The notes: a model not told the origin generated them from the letters alone. A DNA stretch of 64,000 nt from Enterobacter sp. JBIWA008 (GCF_019968765.1 NZ_CP074149.1:1240001-1304000); one strand, 5' to 3'; shown: positions 8,213 through 17,680, counted from the stretch's first letter. Program-made: numbers and translations.

Positions 8213-8293
8213 CCCCTCACCCTAACCCTCTCCCGCGGGGAGAGGGGACTCTGACCTCCCTCGCCCCTTTGGGGAGAGGGCCGGGGTGAGGGG
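8213..8293. repeat. Double palindromic repeat, CCCTCTCCC/GGGAGAGGG family
   Basis: Outer arms CCCCTCAC (8213-8220) and GTGAGGGG (8286-8293) enclose two inner hairpins, CCCTCTCCC with GGGAGAGGG and CCCTCGCCCC with GGGGAGAGGG. This is the most complex copy of a family seen six times in the window. It sits between the ATPase and adaptor genes and may affect mRNA stability or read-through. Confidence 0.85.
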
Positions 8294-8312
8294 AAAACGC
8301 TGAGGTACTCCC

Positions 8313-9374
8313 ATGAAATTCCCTCTCCTGTTCGTCCTGCTCGCCTGCACCCTGCAACCCGCATTCGCCGCCGTTCCCGTTCGCGTCGCCACCGTGGAGC
8401 AGACCGCCCACGCCGCCGAGCGCCAGATCCCGGGCCGCATCGAAGCCATTCACACCGTTGAGCTACGGGCGCGCACGGAAGGCGCGATCGCCAAAATCCA
8501 CTTCCGTGACGGGCAGTACGTGAAGAAAGGCGACGTGCTGTTTGAGCTGGACGACGCCGAGCCGCGCGCCGCCCTGCGCCTGGCGCAGGCCGAAGTGAGA
8601 AGCGCCGAAGCCACGCTGCGTCAGGCGCAGCAGCAGCTTTCCCGCTTTGAAAGCCTGGGCAGCAGCAACGCCATCAGCCGTCACGACGTGGACAACGCCC
8701 GCATGCAGCGGGACGTCGCCAGTGCCGCGCTGGAGCAGGCGAAAGCCCGGCTCGACGCCCGCAGCGTCACCCTGAGCTACACCCGCATCACCTCGCCGAT
8801 TGACGGTCGCGTGGGGCACAGCCGGTTCCACGTCGGCAGTCTGGTCAACCCTGCCAGCGGCGTGCTGGTGGAGGTGGTGCAGCTCGATCCGATCCGCATC
8901 GCCTTTGCGCTGGAAGAGGGGGCGTTTGCCACCAAAGCCGGACAGCATGGGGATATCAGCGCCATGAAGCAGGCCTGGCAGGCGTTAATTGACAGCAACG
9001 GCCAGCGCGTCAGCGGCGAGCTGACGTCCGTGGACAACCGCATCGATCCGCGCACCGCCAGCGTGATGCTGCGCGCCGAGTTTGCCAACCCGCGCCATCA
9101 GCTCCTGCCCGGCGGCAACGTGAACGTGACCCTGCGCCCGGCCAGCGAGCAGCCGGTTCTGACCCTGCCCGCCGCCGCAGTCCAGCAGAACGGCGACGGG
9201 TTCTTTGCCTGGGTGGTTAACCCCGACGGCAAAGCCGAAATGCGCCCGCTGAAAATTGCCGGACAGATCGGCCAGCAGTTCCGGATTTCATCCGGCGTGA
9301 AGCCCGGTGAGCGAGCGATTACTGACGGCGCGCAGCGCGTGCAGCCAGGTGCTGCTGTCCAGATACTGAATTAA
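8313..9374 (+). CDS. RND efflux periplasmic adaptor (membrane fusion protein)
   Basis: A 353-residue adaptor that would link an inner-membrane RND pump to an outer-membrane channel. A signal peptide is clear; cleavage after AFA (residue 20) by signal peptidase I or lipidation at Cys12 (LLAC) are both possible. Then come the barrel-sandwich half-motifs (ELRARTEGAIAKIHFRDGQYVKKGD and TRITSPIDGRVG) flanking a coiled-coil hairpin at about residues 90-150, and a beta-barrel and membrane-proximal domain. It is 9 bp from the permease gene with an AAGGAG site for that gene, so the two form an operon. It is not close to AcrA or OqxA as recalled, so no symbol is given. Confidence 0.92.
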   Translation: MKFPLLFVLLACTLQPAFAAVPVRVATVEQTAHAAERQIPGRIEAIHTVELRARTEGAIAKIHFRDGQYVKKGDVLFELDDAEPRAALRLAQAEVRSAEATLRQAQQQLSRFESLGSSNAISRHDVDNARMQRDVASAALEQAKARLDARSVTLSYTRITSPIDGRVGHSRFHVGSLVNPASGVLVEVVQLDPIRIAFALEEGAFATKAGQHGDISAMKQAWQALIDSNGQRVSGELTSVDNRIDPRTASVMLRAEFANPRHQLLPGGNVNVTLRPASEQPVLTLPAAAVQQNGDGFFAWVVNPDGKAEMRPLKIAGQIGQQFRISSGVKPGERAITDGAQRVQPGAAVQILN

Positions 9375-9383
9375 GGAGCCATC

Positions 9384-12300
9384 ATGCTGACGTTTTTCAT
9401 CAAACGCCCGCGCTTTGCGATGGTGATTGCGCTGGTCATCACCCTGCTGGGGGCCATTGCGCTGAGGATTATCCCGGTGGAGCAGTACCCGCAGATCACG
9501 CCGCCGGTGGTGAATGTTTCTGCCAGCTGGCCGGGCGCCAGCTCGGCTGACGTGGCAGAAGCGATAGCCACGCCGCTGGAGACCCAGCTGAACGGCGTGG
9601 ATCATATGCTCTACATGGAGTCCACCAGCTCGGACGAAGGCACCTATAGCCTGAACATTACCTTTGCGGCGGGCGCCGATCCGGACCTCGCCGCCATCGA
9701 CGTGCAAAACCGCGTGGCGCAGGCCGTGGCGCAGCTTCCGACCGAGGCGCAGCAAAACGGCGTGCAGGTGCGCAAGCGTGCCACCAACCTGATGATGGGG
9801 GTAAGCCTTTACTCACCAAATAACACCCACACGCCGCTGTTCGTCAGCAACTACGCCAGCACCCAGGTGCGCGAGGCGCTGTCTCGCCTGCCGGGCGTCG
9901 GGCAGGTGCAGATGTTTGGCGCGCGCGACTACAGCATGCGCATCTGGCTGCGTCCGGACCGCATGAACGCCCTGAACGTCACCACAGATGACGTGGCGCA
10001 GGCGCTGCGCGAGCAGAACGTGCAGGGGGCGGCAGGCCAGGTCGGTACGCCGCCGGTGTTTAACGGCCAGCAGCAGACCCTGACCATCAACGGGCTGGGG
10101 CGATTAAGCCAGGCCGAAGACTTTGCCGACATCATTATCCGCGCGGGCGAGATGGGCCAGCTGGTGCGCCTGAAGGATGTGGCCACCATCGAGCTCGGTT
10201 CGCGCAGCTACAGCTCCGGCGCGCAGCTGAACGGGCACGACTCCGCCTACCTCGGCATCTACCCGACGCCGTCTGCCAACGCCCTGCGCGTGGCCGACGC
10301 GGTGCGCGCGGAGCTGGAACGCCTCTCGACGCGCTTCCCGGACGACCTGGTCTACGAGGTGAAATTCGACACCACCTCCTTTGTGGCCGCGACCATCAAA
10401 GAGATCGGCGTCTCGCTGGCGCTTACCATGCTGGCCGTTGTGGTGGTCGTTTCCCTGTTTCTGCAAAGCTGGCGCGCAACGCTGATTGTCGCGCTCGCCA
10501 TTCCGGTGTCGCTGGTGGGCACCTTCGCGGTGCTCTACACGCTCGGCTACTCCGCCAACACCCTCAGCCTGTTCGCTATCATTCTGGCGCTGACCATGGT
10601 GGTGGATGATGCCATCGTGGTGGTGGAGAGCGTCGAAACGCTAATGGCGGAAGGGCAGAGCCGCACGGCGGCGACCGCGCTGGCGCTGCGCCAGATTGCC
10701 GGGCCGGTCATCGCGACGACGCTGGTGCTGCTGGCGGTGTTTGTGCCGGTGGCGCTCCTGCCGGGGATTGTCGGCGAGCTGTACCGCCAGTTCGCGGTGA
10801 CGCTCTCCACCGCCGTCACGCTCTCAAGCCTCGTGGCGCTGACCCTGACGCCCGCCCTGTGCGCGATGCTGCTGCGCCCGCGCCCGGAGAAACCTGCGGC
10901 AGCCTATCGCGCCTTTAACCGTGGGCTGGACGCCACGCGCGGTTTCTACACCCGCATCGTGAACGTATTAAACCTGCGCCCGTGGCTGGCGCTGCTGGCC
11001 ACCGCAGGCGCGGCAGCCGTGGTGGCGTTTAGCTTTACGTCGATGCCAAAAGGCTTCCTGCCGCAGGAAGACCAGGGCTACTTCTTCGCCAGCGTCCAGC
11101 TGCCGGAAGCGGCCTCGCTGGAGCGCACCGAGGCGGTGATGGCCACGGCGCGCGAATTAATAGCCAAAAACCCGGCGGTGGAAGACGTGATTCAGGTGTC
11201 CGGGTTTAACATCCTCAACGGCACCAGCGCCTCCAACGGCGGGTTTATCTCCATCATGCTCAAAGACTGGAGCGAGCGCCCGCCGCTGGACGAGGTGATG
11301 GGTACCCTGCAGCGCCAGCTGCTGTCCCTGCCGGAAGCAACCATCATGACCTTTGCGCCGCCGACTCTGCCGGGGCTGGGCAACGCCTCCGGCTTCGACC
11401 TGCGCATCCAGGCGCAGGCGGGGCAGAGCCCGGCGGAGCTGGAGCGCGTGACGCGCGAGGTGCTGGCGAAAGCTAACCAGCATCCGCAGCTGAGCCGCGT
11501 TTTCACCACCTGGAGCAGCAACGTGCCGCAGCTGACGCTGACCGTTGACCGCGAGCGCGCCGCCCGCCTCGACGTGCCGGTGTCGCGCATCTTCAGCAGC
11601 CTGCAAACCGCCTTTGGCGGCACGCGCGCCGGGGATTTCAGCGTCAACAACCGCGTCTACCACGTGGTGATGCAGAACGAAATGCAGTGGCGCGAGCGCG
11701 CCGAGCAGATCGGCGAGCTGTTCGTGCGCAGCAATAGCGGCGAGCGGGTGCGCCTGAGCAATCTCGTCACCATCACGCCGACCGTCGGCGCGCCGTTCCT
11801 GCAGCAGTACAACCAGTTCCCGTCGGTGTCGGTGAGCGGCTCGGCGGCGGAGGGGGTGAGCAGCAGCACCGCGATGGCGGCGATGGGCGAGATTCTGGTG
11901 GAAAACCTGCCAGCCGGGTACGACTATGCCTGGAGCGGCATGTCGTATCAGGAGCAGCAGACCGGCAACCAGGCGATGTGGATCGTGCTGGCGGCGGTGG
12001 TGATGGCGTGGCTGTTCCTCGTCGCCCAGTATGAGAGCTGGACGCTCCCGGCGAGCGTGATGCTCTCGGTGCTGTTCGCCATCGGCGGGGCGCTGGTCTG
12101 GCTGTGGCTGGCGGGCTATGCCAACGACGTGTACGTGCAGATAGGTCTGGTGCTACTGATAGCCCTCGCCGCCAAGAACGCGATCCTGATCGTTGAATTT
12201 GCCCGCGCCCGGCGCATGGACGGGATGGCGATTGTCGATGCCGCGAGGGAAGGGGCATCGCGTCGCTTCCGTGCGGTAATGATGACCGCCGTGTCGTTCA

Positions 12301-12518
12301 TTATCGGCGTATTGCCGATGATGCTGGCGACCGGGGCGGGTGCCCAGAGCCGCCGCATTATCGGCACCACGGTGTTCAGCGGCATGCTGGTGGCGACCGT
12401 GGTGGGGATCCTGTTTATCCCGGCGCTGTTCGTGCTGTTTCAGCGCCTGCGCGAGTGGGGCCACGGCCTTACGGACTCGTCGCCCACAGCTCGCAGTGCT
12501 TCTGAACCAGAGAAATAA
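9384..12518 (+). CDS. RND multidrug efflux permease, HAE1 family
   Basis: A 1044-residue inner-membrane proton antiporter, normal length for the AcrB family. Features seen: N-terminal helix with [13 protein letters not shown], large loop after helix 1 ([13 protein letters not shown]), proton-relay pair Asp408-Asp409 in helix 4 ([11 protein letters not shown]), the second large periplasmic domain, and Lys931 in helix 10 ([12 protein letters not shown]), which corresponds to the relay lysine of AcrB. No outer-membrane channel gene follows, so TolC is the expected partner. The last 16 codons run into the 3' end of ybdK on the other strand (50-bp tail-to-tail overlap), giving a C-terminal tail, [15 protein letters not shown], unlike family ends. 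Confidence 0.94.
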   Translation: MLTFFIKRPRFAMVIALVITLLGAIALRIIPVEQYPQITPPVVNVSASWPGASSADVAEAIATPLETQLNGVDHMLYMESTSSDEGTYSLNITFAAGADPDLAAIDVQNRVAQAVAQLPTEAQQNGVQVRKRATNLMMGVSLYSPNNTHTPLFVSNYASTQVREALSRLPGVGQVQMFGARDYSMRIWLRPDRMNALNVTTDDVAQALREQNVQGAAGQVGTPPVFNGQQQTLTINGLGRLSQAEDFADIIIRAGEMGQLVRLKDVATIELGSRSYSSGAQLNGHDSAYLGIYPTPSANALRVADAVRAELERLSTRFPDDLVYEVKFDTTSFVAATIKEIGVSLALTMLAVVVVVSLFLQSWRATLIVALAIPVSLVGTFAVLYTLGYSANTLSLFAIILALTMVVDDAIVVVESVETLMAEGQSRTAATALALRQIAGPVIATTLVLLAVFVPVALLPGIVGELYRQFAVTLSTAVTLSSLVALTLTPALCAMLLRPRPEKPAAAYRAFNRGLDATRGFYTRIVNVLNLRPWLALLATAGAAAVVAFSFTSMPKGFLPQEDQGYFFASVQLPEAASLERTEAVMATARELIAKNPAVEDVIQVSGFNILNGTSASNGGFISIMLKDWSERPPLDEVMGTLQRQLLSLPEATIMTFAPPTLPGLGNASGFDLRIQAQAGQSPAELERVTREVLAKANQHPQLSRVFTTWSSNVPQLTLTVDRERAARLDVPVSRIFSSLQTAFGGTRAGDFSVNNRVYHVVMQNEMQWRERAEQIGELFVRSNSGERVRLSNLVTITPTVGAPFLQQYNQFPSVSVSGSAAEGVSSSTAMAAMGEILVENLPAGYDYAWSGMSYQEQQTGNQAMWIVLAAVVMAWLFLVAQYESWTLPASVMLSVLFAIGGALVWLWLAGYANDVYVQIGLVLLIALAAKNAILIVEFARARRMDGMAIVDAAREGASRRFRAVMMTAVSFIIGVLPMMLATGAGAQSRRIIGTTVFSGMLVATVVGILFIPALFVLFQRLREWGHGLTDSSPTARSASEPEK

Positions 12519-13590
12519 GCGAGCCGCCGTCCGCGATAAACTCCCGCATGCGCTGCGCCTCGCTCTTGCCCTGCTTTAACAGCAGGGCGATTTCATTGAT
12601 TGCGCTCGTCGCGCCGAGCTTCTCGGCCGACGGCGCAACCTGCTCCAGCAGCCAGGCGATGTCTTCCGCCACGGTTTTATGTTCGCCGGTGTGCACGTCC
12701 GTCAGGATCCCCTCCAGCCCGTAGCGACAGGCCTGAAAACGGTTAAAGCGGTACAGCAGAAAATCTTTTTCCTGATGCTTATAGGGGCGCGCGGTCAGCA
12801 GCCAGTGCGACGTCGCCTGAATAAGCCCGGCGATGTTAATGGCGTGGCCGAGCGTCAGCGGCGTATCCATCACCCGCACTTCAACGGTGCCGAAGTGCGG
12901 GCTGGGGCGGATGTCCCAGTGCAGATCCTTAATGCTGTCGATCATGCTGGTGGAGCTCAGGCGGCGGAACAGCCCCTCGAACTCCTGCCAGCTGTTGACC
13001 CAGGGCATCTGGCCGTTATCCGGGAACCCCGAGAAGATGTTGAGCCGCGACGAGGAGAACTTCGTGTCCGTGCCCTGCATATACGGCGAGGCTGCCGCCA
13101 GGGCGATAAAGTGCGGCACGAAGCGAGACAGGCCATGCAGGAGGTAAATTGCGTCGTCCCCGGTCCGGCAGCCGACGTGCACGTGCTGGCCGAACACCGT
13201 CGCCTGCAAAATCAGATAGCCAAAGCGCTCCAGCGTGACGTTATAGCGCTCGTCGTCGCACACCTCCTGACGCTGCCACTTCTGAAACGGATGCGTCCCG
13301 CCGCCGCAAATCTGGATATGCTGCTCCGCCGCCGCGCGCAGGATGCTCTGCTGCATCACCGAGAACTGCGCTGCCGCCTGATCGATGGTCTGGCACACGC
13401 CGGTGGCGATTTCGAGCATGCTTTCGGTGATGTCGTGTTTGACCTCGCCGCCTTTGATGTCGTCTTTGACGGCGGCGATGAGCGCGGAGGAGTCCTGACT
13501 CAGATCGTAGCCCGGTGGGTTAACTACCTGCAGTTCGAGCTCGATGCCGAGGGTGAAAGGTTCAGAGGACTTAAAATCGGGTAAGGGCAT
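12469..13590 (-). CDS. ybdK: Carboxylate-amine ligase YbdK (weak glutamate-cysteine ligase)
   Basis: A 373-residue member of the GCS2 glutamate-cysteine ligase family, one residue longer than E. coli YbdK. The start [19 protein letters not shown] matches the E. coli protein; a 13-residue upstream extension in frame was rejected. Conserved parts include [13 protein letters not shown], the HVHVGC histidine cluster ([15 protein letters not shown]) and [18 protein letters not shown], all near the active site. E. coli YbdK has weak gamma-glutamylcysteine synthetase activity in vitro; its physiological role is not settled. The 3' end overlaps the RND permease by 50 bp. Confidence 0.95.
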   Translation of the reverse strand: MPLPDFKSSEPFTLGIELELQVVNPPGYDLSQDSSALIAAVKDDIKGGEVKHDITESMLEIATGVCQTIDQAAAQFSVMQQSILRAAAEQHIQICGGGTHPFQKWQRQEVCDDERYNVTLERFGYLILQATVFGQHVHVGCRTGDDAIYLLHGLSRFVPHFIALAAASPYMQGTDTKFSSSRLNIFSGFPDNGQMPWVNSWQEFEGLFRRLSSTSMIDSIKDLHWDIRPSPHFGTVEVRVMDTPLTLGHAINIAGLIQATSHWLLTARPYKHQEKDFLLYRFNRFQACRYGLEGILTDVHTGEHKTVAEDIAWLLEQVAPSAEKLGATSAINEIALLLKQGKSEAQRMREFIADGGSLISLVQKHCELWATSP

Positions 13591-13695
13591 GGCGCACTCC
13601 GTTGTCTGTTGTGTGTTGAGTATAGACAACGGGCGTGGCGCGCTCGTCTCAGGGTGGTATAACTGATAGCAGGCTTAGCAAAAGGGGAGTGATTC

Positions 13696-14586
13696 ATGTC
13701 TGACTATCCAACCATTGCGCTGATAGGACCGGGTGCGATTGGGACCACCATTGCCGCAGTATTGCATGACGCTGGCCGCACGCCGCTGCTGTGCGGACGC
13801 ACCGCGCATCCGGAACTACGCCTGCGCCACGACGAGGGTGAAACCGTGGTGCCCGGTCCGGTATTAACCGATCCGGCCGTCATAACGCGCCCCGTCGATC
13901 TCGTTTTTGTGGCGGTAAAAACGACGCAAAATGCCGACAGCGCCGGATGGCTGCGCGCCCTGTGCGATGAACACACCGTGGTCTGCGCCCTGCAAAACGG
14001 CGTGGAGCAGAAAGCCCAGCTTGAGCCGTGGGTTAACGGCGCGACGGTACTGCCGTCGGTGGTGTGGTTCCCGGCCCAGCGCGAGCCGGATGCCTCCGTG
14101 TGGCTGCGGGCGAAGCCGCGCCTGACGCTGCCGGACGTGGCGCAGGCGCAGCGGGTAGTGGAGGCGCTTCGCGGTACGCGCTGCGCGGTTGAGCTCTCGG
14201 CAGATTTCGCCACCGTCGCCTGGCGCAAGCTGCTGCAAAACGCGGTTGCCGGGCTGATGGTGCTTTCTAACCGCCGCGCCGGGATGTTCAGGCGCGAGGA
14301 TATCAGCGAGCTTTCGCTGGCCTACCTGCGAGAGGGGCTTGCCGTTGCCCGCGCCGAGGGGGCGAAGCTGGACGATGGCGTGGCCCAGGAGATCCTGGCG
14401 AACTTCCAGCGTGCGCCTGAGGACCTGGGCACGTCGATCCTGGCCGACCGTCAGGCCGATCGCCCGATGGAGTGGGATATTCGCAACGGCGTGATCCAGC
14501 GCTATGGCCGCATGCACGGGATTGCGGTGCCCATCAGCGATGTGGTGGTGCCGCTGCTGGCGGCGGGGAGCGAGGGGCCGGGTTGA
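13696..14586 (+). CDS. Ketopantoate reductase-like oxidoreductase (ApbA/PanE family)
   Basis: A 296-residue NAD(P)-dependent reductase. The N-terminal Rossmann motif GPGAIG is at residues 11-16, followed by KTTQNAD and LQNGVEQ, the conserved family turn. The C-terminal helical domain contains WRKLLQNAVAGLMVLSNR, where the lysine corresponds to the catalytic Lys of PanE, and ends with a family-like RYGRMHGIAVPISDVV. The housekeeping panE is normally elsewhere (near yajQ in E. coli), so this is probably a paralogue acting on another 2-oxoacid. AGGGGAG precedes the ATG. It stands alone between ybdK and higBA. Confidence 0.85.
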   Translation: MSDYPTIALIGPGAIGTTIAAVLHDAGRTPLLCGRTAHPELRLRHDEGETVVPGPVLTDPAVITRPVDLVFVAVKTTQNADSAGWLRALCDEHTVVCALQNGVEQKAQLEPWVNGATVLPSVVWFPAQREPDASVWLRAKPRLTLPDVAQAQRVVEALRGTRCAVELSADFATVAWRKLLQNAVAGLMVLSNRRAGMFRREDISELSLAYLREGLAVARAEGAKLDDGVAQEILANFQRAPEDLGTSILADRQADRPMEWDIRNGVIQRYGRMHGIAVPISDVVVPLLAAGSEGPG

Positions 14587-14638
14587 GTTCAATACCAGTT
14601 TTAAAATGAGGGGAGGCGGTGCGGATAGAAATCCCGCA

Positions 14639-15058
14639 TCAATTCCCCACAAACGCACTCACCGGCAAATCAAAACGCTTCGCCAGCGCGCGCATATGAT
14701 CCAGCGTTAGCGTACGCTGTCCGTTAAGGATCCGACTCACCAGAGACTTTTTACCAATCTCGTTCTCAAAGTCGCTCTGAGTGAGTTGGTACTGGTCTAT
14801 CAGCGTTCGCAATAACGCAACGCCTGACGGAATGCTGGCAACACGTGAGTTAAATTCTGCAAACTCCGGAGACTCGTTTTCGTATTTATCGATTTTGGCG
14901 GTGAGCATCTCTACCAGCGAGCTATCGGGTTCGTGTTCGACCAGATACTCCACCAGCGCTAGCGCATCCTCGTAATCTTGTCGCGACGGGCTTGAGCCCA
15001 GGAAAGGGAGCTCGTTGGTCAGATCGTTTGCCGCTTTGATGGCTGCTGCATAATTCAT
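14639..15058 (-). CDS. higA: HigA-type antitoxin, XRE family
   Basis: A 139-residue antitoxin like E. coli HigA (YgjM). The N-terminal half (residues 1-80) is an acidic helical region that would cover the toxin; the C-terminal half (about 84-135) is an XRE helix-turn-helix (LIDQYQLTQSDFENEIG, then KSLVSRILNGQRTLTLDHM). It follows the toxin gene with a 4-bp ATGA overlap, so translation is coupled. The protein should repress its own operon through the GTTTCC/GGAAAC dyads at 15378-15452. Confidence 0.9.
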   Translation of the reverse strand: MNYAAAIKAANDLTNELPFLGSSPSRQDYEDALALVEYLVEHEPDSSLVEMLTAKIDKYENESPEFAEFNSRVASIPSGVALLRTLIDQYQLTQSDFENEIGKKSLVSRILNGQRTLTLDHMRALAKRFDLPVSAFVGN

Positions 15059-15366
15059 TCTTTCGTTCTCCGGTAGAGTTCCGTGAGCTTGTCATACTCT
15101 GCGTGTGTGCTGATGTGTTTGATGAAGATCTTTCCTCGTTCAAAATCAGCTAAAAACATCACTCTTAAATGCCCGCCACCCACATCAATGACCCACCATT
15201 TTTCCCTGTATTTCATCCTGTCCAGGCTGGGGAATCGCTTTCTCATATCGTCCGGTGACGGGTAGTGTTCCTTCTTTAGCACCCGGTAAAGATCGCCCAG
15301 GGCGAGTGCTTGATTAGGAAATTGTCTGGTGGCCGTGTCGAAAGGCGCTCTTGAGACTACGTGCAT
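15055..15366 (-). CDS. higB: HigB-type mRNA interferase toxin
   Basis: A 103-residue toxin of the HigB family (RelE-like fold, ribosome-dependent mRNA cleavage). Landmarks: N-terminal MHVVSRAPF, FPSLDRMKYREKWWVIDVGGGHLRVMFLADF, and the C-terminal HISTHAEYDKLTELYRR, where the family has catalytic His/Asp-type residues. The ATG at 15366 follows AAGGGGCAAGG; a longer in-frame extension would run through the operator DNA and was rejected. Toxin-first order is typical of hig loci. E. coli HigB (YgjN) is the nearest relative that comes to mind. Confidence 0.9.
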   Translation of the reverse strand: MHVVSRAPFDTATRQFPNQALALGDLYRVLKKEHYPSPDDMRKRFPSLDRMKYREKWWVIDVGGGHLRVMFLADFERGKIFIKHISTHAEYDKLTELYRRTKE

Positions 15367-15377
15367 CCTTGCCCCTT

Positions 15378-15452
15378 GTTTCCAGAATGGAAACATTATG
15401 GATGTTGAACGGTGAGTTGACAATGTGGAAACTACAATGGGCTGCAGTTTCC
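15378..15452. promoter_or_regulatory. higBA operator region with four GTTTCC half-sites
   Basis: Dyad 1 is GTTTCC (15378-15383), 5 bases, GGAAAC (15389-15394), lying just ahead of the higB start. Dyad 2 is GGAAACT (15427-15433), 12 bases, AGTTTCC (15446-15452). The same hexamer in four copies with two spacings is what is expected for HigA autorepression. Confidence 0.7.
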
Positions 15453-15481
15453 TTATGCTCGTGATTACGGCGCTCATGTAT

Positions 15482-15818
15482 TAAGTGCGCACACTTTAAG
15501 AGATGGTGATGAGAAATTAAAGTGAATGGTATGGCTCGGCTTTGGGTATTTGTTTGATTTGCGTAGCGTATTCAGGAATTGCTTACTGAGAAGGATTTCT
15601 GTGGGTGATGGTTTTTCTTATAGCCGTATATGGAAGTGTGTGAAATATGCGTCCGCTTTGTGCCAGGAGCGGACGTTGCTGGAATCACAATGTGTTAACC
15701 AACGGGTAGCTGGTCAGCAGGACTACACCATGAGGCGTTAATGGCGCAGATTGACGCACTGATGGCTCGTGTCGCACAACCGTAGTCAAAAAAGCCCAGG
15801 GGCCGGCAACAGTGTCAT
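15482..15818. other. Gene-poor stretch with a small coding remnant
   Basis: No complete gene is supported here. A frame of about 25 codons ending at a TAG near 15785 reads like a C-terminal fragment (EALMAQIDALMARVAQP) with a stop just upstream and no start or ribosome site, so it may be the tail of a lost gene. Base composition is lower in GC than in the flanking genes. Confidence 0.35.
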
Positions 15819-15858
15819 CACCGTACCCTGTATGACTATACCCATACAGGGTACGGTG
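15819..15858. repeat. Perfect 16-bp inverted repeat
   Basis: CACCGTACCCTGTATG (15819-15834) and its exact complement CATACAGGGTACGGTG (15843-15858) are separated by ACTATACC. No T tract follows, so it is not a standard terminator. It lies 45 bp before an orphan gene and could be a mobile-element end, a phage or integron-like site, or an RNA structure. Confidence 0.8.
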
Positions 15859-15903
15859 CTAAGTTAATAAAGAAAATAACCGTTTTATTCATGGAGGTTT
15901 ACT

Positions 15904-16161
15904 GTGAGCGTATATGTTTTTTATTACAACGAGTCTGGCGCAAGAGTCTTTACCAAAAGTAGTGTAAATGATGAAGCAAAAGAGCTTCTCAAGCGTAAAG
16001 GGTACAAAAAACATTTTTTCGAGGTTGAAGCTGAAAGTGCCAAGGAAGCTATTGCGAAGATGAAAAGCAACAACGATGAATATCTTAATGAATTAAAACA
16101 TTATTCTGACAGCCTTCTTTTTGTTGGCCTTGTTGGGGGGTGTCATTTTTTTAAAAAGTAG
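15904..16161 (+). CDS. Orphan small protein, 85 aa
   Basis: An 85-residue protein starting with GTG at 15904, five bases after a perfect GGAGGT. The N-terminal part (VYVFYYNESGARVFTKSS) and the lysine/glutamate-rich middle (EAESAKEAIAKMKSNND) suggest a small alpha/beta domain. The C-terminal end LLFVGLVGGCHFFKK is hydrophobic and carries one cysteine. I recognise no family. Codon use is AT-rich compared with the nearby backbone genes, which fits recent acquisition. A 7-bp hairpin with a 5-base loop (16164-16182) follows the stop codon. Confidence 0.65.
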   Translation: MSVYVFYYNESGARVFTKSSVNDEAKELLKRKGYKKHFFEVEAESAKEAIAKMKSNNDEYLNELKHYSDSLLFVGLVGGCHFFKK

Positions 16162-16330
16162 TTGCGGTGACCTGCTCACCGCCAATCAGATACTGAACAC
16201 ATCCGGTTGTAATAACCTGCGAACTTCCGCTTTTCGCTCTTAACGGACATTCAACAAACAACTTTGTACTTTTAGTAAGGCCTAAGTCCTGCTTTTTACC
16301 CCGCAGAATTCCGGCCTTCAGTCACCAAAT

Positions 16331-16786
16331 TCAGTGCGCCGTTATATAAGGCTCCTTCACAAATTCCGTCAGCAGCCAAACCATATCATGCAGCAGCCCG
16401 GTGAGTTCTTTCGTCACGCTCGCAGGCAACGTCCCGCCTGTCACCGCCAGCGTTAACGCTACGGCATAATCCACCTGCAATGCTGTTTCCTGCCAGCAGT
16501 CCGGCACGCAGGAGGTAATCTTTTCCCCTGCGATCAATTGTTCAATTAGATACGAAGGCAGTTCTGCATCGCAGCGTTCCCGTAGTCGCTTCAGCGCAGC
16601 CAGTAAACGCTTACAGAGCGTAGCAAACGTCACCGCGTCGTCAGTTTCCACCAATACGCTTACATAGGCGGTGCAGGCATCGGCCAGTTCGAAGAGATCC
16701 GCGGAATCGGAAATTGAAGTGTTGATGAGCTGATGAACTGCGCTTTCCTCTGAGAGCGCGTAAGAAAATCCAGAAGTAGTCGCCAT
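16331..16786 (-). CDS. Hypothetical helical protein, 151 aa
   Basis: A 151-residue soluble protein predicted to be almost all helical and acidic, with no signal or membrane segment. Recognisable only by composition: SDSADLFELADACTAYVSVLVET, LCKRLLAALKRLRERC and a tryptophan-containing C-terminal end. The frame is intact, the composition matches the genome, and the ATG at 16786 follows AGAGGATGCTAA. I do not recognise the family. It stands alone between the orphan gene and the REP elements. Confidence 0.65.
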   Translation of the reverse strand: MATTSGFSYALSEESAVHQLINTSISDSADLFELADACTAYVSVLVETDDAVTFATLCKRLLAALKRLRERCDAELPSYLIEQLIAGEKITSCVPDCWQETALQVDYAVALTLAVTGGTLPASVTKELTGLLHDMVWLLTEFVKEPYITAH

Positions 16787-16959
16787 TTAGCATCCTCTTT
16801 GTCCAAAAAATGTCATGTTATGCTAACGGGTTCCTACGCCCGGCTACGGATGTGCCGCAACGCAGGTACTTTACGGCGGTGAAAAAAGGAAGGAAAGGGA
16901 TGCCCATGAATTACATAAGATTGCTTGCAGGTTTGCGAGGCGGCTTCCAGAAGGTCATT

Positions 16960-17053
16960 GCCGGGTAGCGGCTACGCCTTACCCGGCCCACAAAATCGCC
17001 AACCAACCTACCCGCCACACGAACCGTAGGCCCGCGCAAGCGCAGCGTAGCCA
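16960..17053. repeat. REP/BIME-like element
   Basis: GCCGGGT...ACCCGGC (16960-16987, with GCGGCTACGCC in the loop) is a classic enterobacterial REP palindrome. It is followed by a second GC-rich unit with GTAGGCCCGCGCAAGCGCAG near 17028-17047. A short frame across it was not accepted as a gene. Confidence 0.8.
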
Positions 17054-17186
17054 TTTTGCAGTACCTGGTAGACCTCAAGCCAGAACGATGCCTGGCACCG
17101 CGAGCAGCCATCCGGGTGTTTAAATGGTTAAAATAAAAAATAATAATCATTGCGCAATAAATTTCGCTGTGTCTTAATAGCGTCAT

Positions 17187-17359
17187 CGGTTTGGAATACA
17201 GACCTTATGAAAGCAGTTTTAGTAAAGCAGTCCTCATTTCAGGTGTTATCCATAGATACTCCTTCTTCGTGAGCCTCCTCCTAAGTGCCAAATAAGTAAC
17301 TCTCGAAATACAGGCCATCATCGCCGCGCTTAAGTGGCTCATAAATTAAGGATTTATCT
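17187..17359 (+). promoter_or_regulatory. Long leader of the CspA-type gene
   Basis: About 170 bases without a coding frame precede the cold-shock gene. CspA-family mRNAs usually have long structured leaders that act as thermosensors, and this region fits by length and position. I could not place a confident promoter or cold box by eye. Confidence 0.5.
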
Positions 17360-17572
17360 ATGTCTAATAAAATGACTGGTTTAGTAAAATGGTTCAACGC
17401 AGATAAAGGTTTTGGCTTTATCACCCCTGACGACGGCAGCAAAGATGTATTCGTACACTTCTCTGCTATTCAGAGCGACAACTTCAAAACGCTTGATGAA
17501 GGTCAGAAAGTTTCCTTTACCATTGAGAATGGCGCAAAAGGTCCTGCAGCTGGAAATGTTTCTCCACTGTAA
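17360..17572 (+). CDS. CspA-family cold shock protein
   Basis: A 70-residue single cold-shock domain, an RNA chaperone that melts mRNA structure. Both RNA-binding motifs are intact: RNP1 KGFGFI and RNP2 VFVHF, with the first aromatic strand VKWFNADKG. The end [10 protein letters not shown] is close to the CspA/CspG group. AAGGA precedes the start, and an intrinsic terminator follows. Which Csp paralogue it is cannot be settled from sequence alone. Confidence 0.95.
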   Translation: MSNKMTGLVKWFNADKGFGFITPDDGSKDVFVHFSAIQSDNFKTLDEGQKVSFTIENGAKGPAAGNVSPL

Positions 17573-17651
17573 CCCGCGCTAAATATCAGTGTGGCGTACG
17601 ATAGCGATGAAGACAATAGTCCGAGCAGTTAAGCTGTACTGATAAAAAATT

Positions 17652-17680
17652 AACCCGCACCTGTGCGGGTTTTTTATTTT
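17652..17680 (+). terminator. csp terminator
   Basis: AACCCGCA and TGCGGGTT pair around a 4-base loop, followed by TTTTTTATTTT. Confidence 0.9.

Noticed and set aside
8213..8293. Possible CRISPR-like repeat cluster
   Set aside because: Only two hairpin units in one place with no regular spacers; the copies elsewhere are single, so this is a REP-like family.
15526..15741. 71-codon plus-strand frame after higB
   Set aside because: No ribosome site; composition looks random, and the end overlaps a different-frame remnant.
16911..17186. 91-codon minus-strand frame before the csp gene
   Set aside because: It runs through REP elements, and its Arg-rich sequence reflects the repeat.
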